A DNA stretch of 64,000 nucleotides, taken from Chimonanthus salicifolius. Taxonomy: Eukaryota; Streptophyta; Magnoliopsida; Laurales; Calycanthaceae. Each line of letters starts with the position of its first letter. Position 1 is the first letter of the stretch. Positions 22,877 through 34,100 of this stretch are shown here, piece by piece. A program made the position numbers and the translations under genes. Location: positions 31,602,869-31,666,868 of the forward strand of contig CM023533.1 in NCBI GenBank assembly GCA_013350335.1, read 5' to 3'. Below the pieces are notes generated by a model. The model was given only the letters and a program-made list of their open reading frames with translations, did not search any database and had not been told where the DNA came from.

Positions 22877-25800
22877 TGTAATACCCTGACCCAAATTAGG
22901 TGTAATTTAGCTTAATAATCTTGTTTGACCGGTTAATCTCGAAGATTAAGGTTACGGCTTTGAGGGAAGCCCAGGTGTGGCTCAATCCGAGCTTCTGAGC
23001 TCAGTGATCCAGCTCGTCCAGCTGGAGGGGCAATTTGGTAATTTACACTTACAATTATTATTTTATAAATTATGTTGTTATGTGCCTTTTATTGGATGAT
23101 AATGTTCTCCTTAATAAAGGATTTGTATTTCTGATTTTAAAATAATTTTATTTTCAGAAAATGGTATTTAAAATGCCCCGTTAAAACCCCGAAAAAGAGT
23201 AATAATTATTTTAAATGATTGTAGAAATGAGATAAATTTCGAAACTAGTATTTTATGGTAGACCATTTTAAGCATGGTCTAGTATTCTTTAACACTCCAA
23301 AATAAGGTTTCTAAGTTGTTTTATTTAACATTTGTTTAATAAAGTAAATAGTGTTAAATTGTGAGTTTTATTCAAATCAATGGTTTTTAGTGAGGGTTAA
23401 ATTCCAAAAATTTTATGGTGATTAAAGTTTTCAAAACCCTACCTATCTGTAAGGTTGGATCAAATTTTTCGAGCTTCTAAAATCATGTTTTAGTTAAAAA
23501 TTAGATTTTTATTAAAACCAGGACTTATTTGCAAAATGGGAAAATTTGGAAGGGTTATTTTGCAACCAACGCCAGAACAGTGGTTACACTGTAGCGGACG
23601 TCGGCAGCAACTGCATGCGACTGCATGCAGTGGCCAACCGGCCACTTCTTCCGGCTGATTCTCTATAAATACAACCCCTCTCCAGCAGCTCAAACTCCCT
23701 TCAAACTTCATCTCTTCTCTCTCTCAGTCTCTTTGTCTCAACTGTTTAAAACCAAACCCTGCCGACCCTCTCTATTTCTCTGTTTCTTCCCAGTTTCATC
23801 AACCGTAGGCCTTAGAGGAAGCTTTTCAAAAATCAGATTTCTTAGCCCAGGAACTCCAGTGAAGGTAACCACTGTGTTCCTTTTCAGATTTTAGGTGGTT
23901 TAGAATCAAGTAAAACCGATTTTGATTTAGTTTTGAGCAAGAAAAATCATTTCAAAGTTTAAGGAAAACCCTGAGTTCTCTTGTACCCGTGAGGTTTTGG
24001 TTTTAAAATCGGTTGGCCCAGTGAGCTTCAAAGCTCCAAACCATTCCCTATGGAAAGAGGACTCCCAGAGGACTCTATCGGACCGACTAGATGTGGAAAC
24101 CGAATTCGGAAAACCCACTGTTTCCGGATTCACATTTCACATGTTGTCTGTCGTCACTGCTGGTGCAGACAGTGAGGAAGACGACTCTCGGACGGTCCGA
24201 GCTCTTCGGACTGTCCGAGAGTAACCCTTGGACGTGCCAAGCTTCACCCGAAGCCCAGTTACGCCCGATGCTAGCCTGACCCACTCGGACGACTCGAGCA
24301 GAGTTTGGAAGGACCGAACCCCACTCGGACGATCCGAGCCTCACTTCGGATGATCCGAAGTGCACAGACCCACCGAGACTTGTTTTCCTCTGTTTTTTGG
24401 TTCGGATGGACTTCGGATGATCCGAGACCCGATCTTCGGACGATCCGAAGTCAGACCCATGATCCAAGGTCAGTGACTAGTTTAGGTGTGGTTCAGATGA
24501 TCCAAAGCCACAGTACCTAGTTCCGAGGCATGTTCCGAGGGACCCTATTTTTAAGTATTAAATCTTGTTTATTTGTTATTTGATTGCTTGTGATGTTAGT
24601 ACCCCATTGTTAAATTAAAATTGTACTAACCCCTTTCTCTTATTACTATAATGTATATACTATTGTATTCACTTACATGCCGACTCTATTGGTTGGGCAC
24701 TGAGTGATCTCACTTTCAGGCCGACGCTATATTTGTCGGGCACTGAGTGACCTCGAGGCCTTATTCAACATGTCAGATCTGGTCCTATCTAGAAGACAAC
24801 CAAGACATGACCTGAGAATTTAGACCTAACTCAATAAGTCAATCTAGGTCAATGTCCAGAAGACAATATGAGTTTGAACTGAGCACCCTTTTTATTATAT
24901 CTTGTAGATTATTATAATTTAAAATGGATAGAAACCAATTAAGAGACTCAACTCCATGTACCTTGGATATTTTTGGGAAAACGTGGGATTTCAAAATACT
25001 ACTTATGTGTATGTATTTGATGCTATGTATATTGATTGTTCACTTGTCTGTTTGTTTGAACAGAGACTGCGAAACCACACATATACGATGAGGGAACTTA
25101 ACTTTTGCAGCTTGATGTAAACAGGTTTATTTGATATGAATATTGAGCAATGAGTGGTTTTAGATTTGATGAACCCACTCATGTGCTTAGACTTGATGCA
25201 CTATGGTAAGAGTGTTTATGATGCTGGTAAATGCTATGATGTTGATCATATGAAATGTGTAAGACTGCTTCTACGTGCCCTTGACTATTGAACCAATATC
25301 GGCCATATGGGAGGTGATTTACGTCTACTGGACCACAGGTGTCGACAGTTGCTGACTTGAGGGTGTCAGTATCGGCTATGGGAGAGCCAGAGATGTACTT
25401 GTAAGGATGTATTTAGACCGTATCGGGACTTAATAAAATAGTTTCAGCTGTAGTCGGTAGGCGTTACGTTGGATGACAACAATAATGGAAAATAAATGAT
25501 GAATTATGGGACTGACGATGATATTATGCTTATTTGTTATCAAGCATGAGATATTATTGCAACTGTTGATTATTGTGCTAACCTGTTGTTTACTTAATTG
25601 CACTGTTATATTTCCTTCACTGGGCTAGTTAGTTCACCCCACTCACATTTCAGGAGATGAACCCGAGGAGGAGAACCCTCTATTTCAGGCTTAGGGTGGA
25701 CAAGCTGCGGCGTTGTTTTAGGATTCCCACTGAGGGGAATACCCTTATCTTTCCTTTCTGGTTCTTGGAACATCTTGTTTTTGTAAAGTACCGGGTGTTG

Positions 25801-26084
25801 TACTTAGTTTGTATCAGTGTTATGTACTGAGACTACTATGTTTCTGTAGTTACTCTGATGTTGTTGAAATGATAATTCAATGGTTGGAATTATGTGTGTT
25901 TTTATGATTGTATCTTAGTTGGGTAGATTTATGGTATATGTTTGAGTCCACATGTTGGGATTATGTGTGACCTTTGGGCCTAACTGTTGATCCGGTCCCA
26001 GTTAAAATGCTTGAGTGTGGCTCTTAGCTTTCCAAAAAAAAATCGGTCGCATTCCGGGCCCACCATTTGGGTCGGGGCGTGACA
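22877..26084 (+). mobile_element. Solo LTR, about 3.2 kb, Ty3/gypsy-like, nested in an older LTR
   Basis: The element starts TGTAATACCCTGACCC and ends GGGTCGGGGCGTGACA, a TG..CA pair typical of large Tekay/Del-type gypsy LTRs. It is flanked by ATTT on both sides (22873-22876 and 26085-26088), a 4-bp duplication. A TATA-like CTCTATAAATAC at about 23661-23672 is followed by a C/T-rich leader, the expected U3/R layout. There is no internal coding region, so it is a solo LTR. It contains an array of CGGAYGATCCG palindromes (24180-24500) and a short tandem duplication of a CCGAC..GGGCACTGAGTGA motif (24678-24755). Confidence 0.65.
24180..24505. repeat. Array of CGGAYGATCCG palindromic motifs
   Basis: Within the inner LTR at least seven short near-palindromes recur: CGGACGGTCCGAG, CGGACTGTCCGAG, CGGACGATCCGAG, TTCGGATGATCCGAA, CGGATGATCCGAG, TTCGGACGATCCGAA, and a decayed TCAGATGATCCAAAG. 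Spacing is irregular. The first two are close enough (24186-24221) to form a strong hairpin. They could be binding sites in the LTR promoter/leader or RNA structure; the role is unknown. Confidence 0.7.
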
Positions 26085-27112
26085 ATTTACTAGGTTCGGA
26101 AACTACAATAAATCAAGAAAAATATTTAGATTTATAATAAATATTTGAGATACATTAAACTATTCAATTAAATGAAACTTAAATTAATATCATAGATGTT
26201 GATTTAAAATAACCCTGTATATAATTAAACTTCACCCTTTATCTGAGTTTGGAATTTAACCCTGACATTATAATAAAAGACATGAAATTACCTAATTAAA
26301 CTTTAAATGAAAATTTGAACAAAATTTGAAGGAACTCAATCGACCACAAACTCAAACTACACATAAATATCAAATATTACAAAGTAATTAAATAAATTTA
26401 GGAAGTCAACTGGCGTTTAAACATTCATATCAAATAATAAATAAAAATAAACTGAAAAGAACTCTCTGAAAACGATACAGAGAAGAAAGAAGAGGAATAA
26501 ACGGTTGCTGAAAAAAAGTCAGAGAGGCCTGCTGCATGTTGCTGATGTTGCCGCTTTCTCTCTCCCATGCCGCCGTGTCACTCGCCACTCTGCTTCTGTC
26601 TGTCGGACGCCGCTTCCTATGTGATCGTCCCACTTCCCAAAGGGAGAGATCCCCTTTTCTCTCTCAGTCGATCTCCTTTTGTAAGAGAACTAGCAACGGC
26701 TCTCTCCACCACCGTTAATCCGATTCTTCTGATGTACTTCCATCTTTGCTCTCAAACGATTCTCTCCTTCTTTTCCTGAAATGCACACCAACGGCAGCAA
26801 AGAGAGACCCATTTGATTTCGAAACGGCTCTCTCGTGCTTTCCATTTTTGTGTTTGACCGCTTCAGATCTTCTCCATTACTGTCCTTCTCCAGCTTCATT
26901 TCCTATTTTCCTTTTTCCTTTTCCATTTGGTTGGCAGCCAGTCCTCCAACACTACTATTCTTTGACTCAGCTGTCACTCGATTGGTTGACTCGGCTCCAC
27001 ATGACTCAAAATTCGACTTTGGATTTGACTCTGGGACTAACTTTATTAAATCTGCTTATTTTAATTTTTTAAAATAAAAATACATATAAATCAATATTAA
27101 TGGAATAAAACT

Positions 27113-27151
<39 letters not shown>

Positions 27152-27230
27152 TGCAGAAATAAAAATAAAATAAATATGATAATGCTCAATAATATTAAAA
27201 TATAAATGCAATTTTTAGCATTTATCAACA

Positions 27231-27560
27231 CTCCCTCATGTATATTTTGTTGATGCCATCGTTGCATGTGGTTTGACACATTACATGTGTTGTTTTTAAA
27301 ATGGTGGTAGGTTAAAAGTATTTGATATTAATTGAACAATCAAACCTTTTAAATCTTGGATATTGAATATAATTTATATTCAAGCAATGTCTAATTTGGC
27401 ATAATATGTTAGTTTTACTTATTTTGTACAATATATTTAGGACTATACTTTAAAAACTTGAAAACTCGATGCAACTTGATCTTTTATTGAATTGAATTAA
27501 CTCAACTACTTGGACAAGTTATAATTGAATAAAAAAGTCAAACACGTTAAAACATTAAAA

Positions 27561-27596
<36 letters not shown>

Positions 27597-28197
27597 TTAT
27601 AAATTATAAAAATGGTATAAAATTCTAAATAATAAGAGATTTTTTTAGAATAAATGGAAACATGTTTTATATAATAAAATGAAAAATAATGAAGAGAAAT
27701 GAAAAGAAAGTATCATAAAAAGAAAAGAAAAAGAAAAAAATTGAAAATAAAAAAGGAAATAGAAATAAAAGACTGAAAAAGAGAGGGATAGAAATGAAAT
27801 AAAGAAAAAAAATAGACAAGATAAAATAAGTAAATAATATTATATACATGAATATTGAGTTCTTTCATTTTTATTTTTAAAATAGACTCTTTTAATTAAA
27901 TAATCATCAATGAATAAAATATTTTAAAATAAATTATTTTCTTTAATACAGTTTTGAAAATTAAGTGATTTATGAGTATTGTAATTGAGTAATTACCAGT
28001 TTGGAAAAAAATATTTTTTGCATTAAAAGACTGGGATTTGGGACCTCCAATGTTAGAAGCAGACGCCCTGCAGAGAGACGTTCTCCCCGCCATAAAAACC
28101 CTCGTTGCTTTCTACTTCCCGCAGATCAACTCCTCACCATCAGAGATCAGAGCTACAGAAAATACAGAACGAGTTGGGAAAACCTCGCAACAATCTG
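27231..28197. other. 5' flank of the RBM25-like gene; AT-rich, purine tract
   Basis: This region holds no gene. A (TA)n microsatellite is at about 27563-27592 and an A/G-rich tract at 27660-27830. The RBM25 leader probably begins in the less AT-rich part after about 28020. I could not place a TATA box with confidence. Confidence 0.4.
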
Positions 28198-31100
28198 ATG
28201 GCGGCGGGTTCTCCCTCTTCCCCTGTCACACTAGATCCCAAACCCGATACATCCGATACTCCCGTCTACTCCTCTTCCTCCATCTCCATGCAACCCAATC
28301 CTAATCCTAGTCCTAATCCTTACCCTAACCATAGCCCTAACCCTAACTCCAACCCTATTCATTCTTCTGATAACCCTATTCCTGTTTCAATTCCCAACCC
28401 TTCTCCGATCTCCGCAGCTTCTTCACCTGCGGTCACCGCCCATCCCCCCTCTGCACCCTCTTTCCGCCCCATTGCTGCTTCGGCCATGGTCCCACCACCG
28501 TCTATGCCACAGTTCTCTCCTCTCCTCCCTAACCCTAATTTCCAGAACCCCAATATCCAAAACCCCAATCTCCAGCCCCCAGGTGTCGCCCCAGTCTCTA
28601 TCATGTTGCCTGGTGCTGCCTCTGGAGCGGGTTCTGTCACTGTATCCGTTTCGCCCCTCCGTCCCACCGGTGTTTACCAGCCGCTTCCTGGTCCACCCCT
28701 CAATGCTGCTCCCGCCACTTCTACATCGCCTGCAAATCCATATTCACAACCGCCCAATGGTTATCCACCTGTCCCTGGGGCTCCGATGCCTCCTCCTGGT
28801 GGGTTTTCTTTCTTTATCCTTTTCACTTTTTACTGATTATATATTTTTTTCTTTGAATTATGCATGTATTTATGTTACATGCCAATACATGCCTCGCGAT
28901 ATGTGAATTTTAGATTAGGTTGATGTTGGATAATGAATTCAGTGTGATGTTAAGTCTCAAGATTTAGCATGCTTTTTTAAAACTTAAACCTCACTCTTAC
29001 ATCTAATAGAACAGATTTCAATATTGCTTGTTGAGACAATTTTGTCATAAAATGATAAAAAATGGGAAAAACTGAAGTTGTCAACAATCGAGGGTTATCA
29101 TGAGTTCATGATTTCAGCATGGTAAGTTTTAGATTTTACCTTTTTAATGAACAATGTTTTGATTACGCCATGTAGAATAATATATTTCAAGATTTTCTGC
29201 TGACGCAAACATGTTGACTATCATCAATGATGAAAAATGGAGAAAATTGAAGTTATCTATATCAGTAAGTGCTCATCAACTCTTGATATCACTGAAGTAG
29301 GTTGCTAAAATTTTAGTGCATTTTGTCTTGATTTCACTTATTAGAACAAATTCCAAGTTTGTTTGATGTGGCAAAAAAAATTTAGCATCCATCTTTTAAA
29401 AAGAAGGAAAAAGATTCTGACATAATTGGTGTTAAAAAATGGAAATAAAAGTTTTGTCAACTGTTGATGACTTCTCATTACTTTATGATTTCAGCGTGGT
29501 ATGTTGTCAACATTTCACCCTTTTTTAAACTGTCATGATTACACCTTATAGAACAGATTTGAGATTGTTTTCTGCAGAAAGTATCTTTTTATTGATGGTA
29601 AAAAATAGAAAAGTTGAACTGTTGAACTTGTTGACATTGGTAAGTTTTGTGCATGTTGCTTAGAAGTCTTTCTTTCCCCTTATCTCTCTTTTTGCATATT
29701 TGTATGTGTTATTACTGAATCATATAATTATAAGCGGAGGTTATTGTATTTGCTGTTTTGGTTTTTGTTGTGGGATTTCTTTTTATTAATAAGATTCAAT
29801 GAAGAGTCGGACCATCGATTGTTTGGAGAATTTGTGATTTTTATGTATAATACAGTATTTAAGCCACAAGGTTCTCTAGAGGAGCAAAGATGCAAGTCCT
29901 GGATGCTATGGCACACACCCAGGGATATAAGTAATTTTACTAGATGCGACTTGTTAGATATTTAATAATTTACATGCATATATATATTTATTATTTTGTA
30001 TCATTCTAGCTCCAATAGGAACTAATTAAAATCTTATTGTTTGTACATCCAAAATGAGTACAATGTTATTGTATGTATTTCGAACACATAGGCATCTAAT
30101 GTATCCATACAGATGTAACTTGAAGGCAACTGAATAAAGGTAAAACTATCACCTAGGCATGCCTAGGCACATCTATGGTATTGACACCTAAGCATGTGCC
30201 TAATTATGAGGCACCTGCCCAGTTGCTGTTCAGGCCCAATGAATATTGGTGCTTCTTACATCAAAGTCTATGCCTCTGCACAACTTTCATTACTATGATG
30301 TGTAATTCACATTTCCCTATAACTCATGGCCCATAAGTGATGATTTTGAGAGTTGGGTTGTTGACTTCCAAAAAATATAAAAAATAAAAAGAGTGGGGTT
30401 GTTGACCCAAAAAGGAAAAATATTCTCTGTATTCAGAGTTTCATGTGACTTGAGAGTGTTGAAATCTGTGGGTAGCATTAATAAGAATGAGCTGAGGAGA
30501 TTTTCTTGATGAGGATAAAGAGAGTGTGAAAGAAGTCTGTTGGTTAGCCATAAGGGATGCTCTTGGTATCGATGACAGGATGTTTTGTCCTACAGTATCT
30601 TCATTGATTCATGGTGAGAAAGAGCGGCAGGCTGCCTCTTGCGGTTCTTAAAAGACCCACCCCCAACTTCAACATCCATTTTGGTATGCATAAAATCTCT
30701 GAATTTCTTAAGACTTTTCCATACAAGGGCACTGTTATATAGTAAAATTTCCTTGACTTTTGGATACACAAGCAGTTTTATAGAGTAGAATTTGTTGCTT
30801 GTATTAACTCCAGATTAGCGTTGGGAGTTCGCAAATTCAGAAGATGTCGACAGCTTTGGTAGTCTTTCAATCTTCCATTCTTAAGTTTGTTGCTTTCATG
30901 TTCTCTAATTTTCTTTGACATGCAATGCTTTTTCTTAGCATGCCTTCATGAGTTCTTGATTTGCACGACAGAAAACCTTGTTTAGCAAGTGAGTGCTCTT
31001 TGAGCTTGTGTTCTTAAAGGTATTATGGTTCTTTCATTACAATCTTCATCTCATTCTTTACTCTCTCTCTCTCTCCCTTTGTGCTTTGGTATCCATGAAA

Positions 31101-34100
31101 TGAATTATTTCCCCTTTTCGTAACTTTAGAGATAATTGAACATCTATAGTGAACTCTTTTATTACCGCTTCCCATGGTGTGAGCGAGAAACTACCAATTT
31201 CATGAATGCTCAGTGTTACAATATACTGAAGCTTGTGTTTGGGAAGATAGAGAAGGTAAGCAGAGTTTACATACACATGGTTTACAAATTGGATGCTATT
31301 TTCTTTATGTCCCTTCAGGTTATCTATTCAGCCGGTGATAGTTGCCATACCTGTGCTGCGCACCTCTAATATGCTTTTATGGTTTGGTAACAACATTTAA
31401 TTATTCACGAGCTTTTCCTTAACACATTGATGTATTTAGTGGTTAGATTATAGTTACTATTTTTGTTGTATTCAGAGCCTCGTCTGACAAGTTAGCATAG
31501 ATATTATTTCCAATGGTGCAGGAATTCCTCGTTATCCCATGCCATATCCGGGTATGATTCGCCCTGCTTTTCCACCCCGCCCACCTTCTGCAATTGGCGC
31601 AATTCCTCCAATCTCACGACCTCCTGTTCCAGCTATTCGTGGAGTTCCTCCAATTGTTAGGCCAGTTCTCCCTATTATTGCTCCAACAGAAAAGCCACAA
31701 ACTACAGTATACATTGGCAAGATAGCTCCGACAGTTGAAAATGATTTTCTGCTCTCCCTTCTTAGGGTAGGTTGTTTATTGTTCGGATTGCATTTTTTTC
31801 CTTTTCAACTTTGTTTACTTATTTTAAAGAACTTCGAGAGAATTTACATTTTTTATTACCCTTTTGTGAAGCTGTGTGGACCAGTCAAGAGTTGGAAACG
31901 CGCTCAAGATCCCAGTGATGGGACTCCAAGAGGCTTTGGCTTTTGTGAATTTGAATCTGCAGAGGGGGTACTTCGTGCATTGCGCTTGCTGAGTAAATTT
32001 AATGTTGATGGACAAGAGTTAGTGGTATGATTTGCTTTATTTGAATCACTTCTCACTTGCTTTATATTAATCACTTTGCACATGCAATGATTTCTTTATG
32101 ACAAATGCATATAGAGAGAGAGGCTGCTACGAATTATGAATATGCTAAAGATTAGCTAACCTCCCCCTCGGTTTTTTGAACGATAGATTTTCTGCTTATT
32201 TTTCTTTAAAGATTGATCTTAGTTGTAATTCCATTCTGTTCTGCCTGTAACATATAGAACATTCTGGATTTGACTAAAGAGTGGAACTTATGGTGGTGTT
32301 AAATTGACACACTAAAGAAATCAGTCAATAGTTGCATTACTAAACTATAATTATGATACTATTTAGATTATATGTAGATGGTGGTAAACTAACTATATCT
32401 ATGCACTAGGCAATTTCACTCATCGTAGATCTCTAGTTGGTTTTCATGAAAGTGAGGTTTGAATCTTTAGTCTTGTCTCTCTGATGCTACTGATGCTTCA
32501 TAGGCAATTCATCAGCATTTGATGATAATTGCAGTAAGAGATCTGTGCTAAATGAATGTATGGCCCTGGCCTTTAGTGGATCTTGTTGGTACATTCTTGC
32601 TGCTGTCTTTTATTTCACACTCTCTCTCTTGGGGAAACAATAATGCTACGTGAAACCACGACCTTTAAGGTTGCACAGTAGGCTCTTTGTAATTGTGCTA
32701 CAAGTTCTTATCATCTTTATGCTGCCTTTTTTGACATTACTTCCAACTTTGTGATTTTGTTGCTTTATTTTTTATACCATCATTTTTGGCTTCTACATTT
32801 TGTTTGCGTTACATACTTGCAATACATTTTTCATTGGCTGATTTTACTTTCAATAGCTAAACGTTAATCAAGCAACGAGGGAATACCTAGAACGCTATGT
32901 CGAAAAGAAAACTGAGAGAGAGAAGAAACTCAAGGAGGATGGAACTGAAGGTGAAGAGAAAGAAGGTGAAGGTGCACCAGGTGTTGAAAAGCATGAACCT
33001 CCAAAGCCCTCTGTGGAGGATGCGAAAAAGGAGGATGATTCAGAGAAAGAAAATCAAGATGCTGCCCAGAAATTTGGAATTGTGACAGATGAGGATCGAG
33101 AAGCAGATAGAGATTCTCTGGAGAAGTTAACAAATATGATTGTAGAGAGGATAAAGACCAAGCCTCCACCCCCTCCTCCACCTATGCATAATCCTGCTGA
33201 TAGTTCAACAAAGTCAAACTCTGAAGTGCCAGCCAAGTCTAGGGATGGAGATTCTGATGTGGATATCATGAGAAGTGGTAAGTCCTATTGAAGTCGGTAG
33301 GCCATTTTTTTATTTGTTTTTTCAGTTTACTGTTATGGTGGTACCTCTAGTCTCGACTCGTTTTAATGTTTGAAGGTTCTAGACTGTAATTGCAATGGGT
33401 CTCAATTTAAATAGCCAAAATATAACAGATTGGTATGATCGAACCATGTCCATGTTATAGTTTTTCATTTGTTGTCTGTTTGGTGCTGCTGGGTTTTGGT
33501 TGTAAGATTAGGTTGTCCCAACCATAGGGATTTTTTGGAATATGCCATGATCTGGTTGGATCAATTGTTTTGATTGCTGAATGTCTGCTTTTATATGCTT
33601 ATGGGCGAGGATCCATTCCTCTTCTTGGGTTGAGGGAGTGTCTCCTAATGTGTCCAATTGATCATGGTTTGGACCACTATGTCCTTCACATGGTCAGTGA
33701 CTAACATCTCATGATAGAGATTTGTACCCATGCTGGATATGTTAATACTTGTACACACTGTTGTCAAAATCATCTGATACTCGATTTGAATCAACTATTC
33801 AGGGTTTGGCGATACAAATCGCACCTTAAATGGTTTTTTGGTGAAAATCGTGTGATTTTTTACTCGCAAAACATACAAGTCAACCCCAAGAATCACAGAC
33901 TCGTCTGATTCTGTTAAGGGATTTGGAAAGACTTTTTGCATGGGTTTTAAATGAAAGATACAAGTGTACCTGGTTTTAAAGGAAAGATACTATTGCTTCG
34001 AGCCTTTGAGGTTTTTTTTTCCTTCTCTGTTTTCGAATTTTTCGCTTCTGCTGCTGCTTCTTATTTGTTTCTTCCTCAAGCCTTCCTTCTTCTCTGTTTC

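Larger units (their letters stand above)
22401..27230 (-). mobile_element. Old LTR (minus), split by a nested LTR
   Basis: On the minus strand an LTR-like sequence begins TGTTGATAAATGC at 27230 and ends GGGTTTACA at 22401. It is interrupted by the inner LTR at 22877-26084, so its own length is about 1.6 kb. Just before its start the minus strand has a purine run (GAGGGAG), PPT-like. Just after its end, TTTTTGGCGC (about 22373-22382) resembles the TGGCGCC primer site of some Ty3/gypsy elements. No gag-pol coding remains. A (TA)n lies at about 27116-27148. Confidence 0.45.

Noticed and set aside
24180..24505. CRISPR-like array
   Set aside because: The palindromes are 11-15 bp with irregular spacing inside a plant LTR, with no cas genes in a eukaryotic context.
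26536..27077. Several ORFs of 60-108 codons
   Set aside because: They fall inside the outer LTR in T/C-rich DNA and overlap each other in different frames. No domain is visible.
28105..28197. N-terminal extension of the RBM25 frame
   Set aside because: The frame is open upstream but contains no ATG. The first ATG at 28198 starts the family-like MAAGSPSSP sequence.
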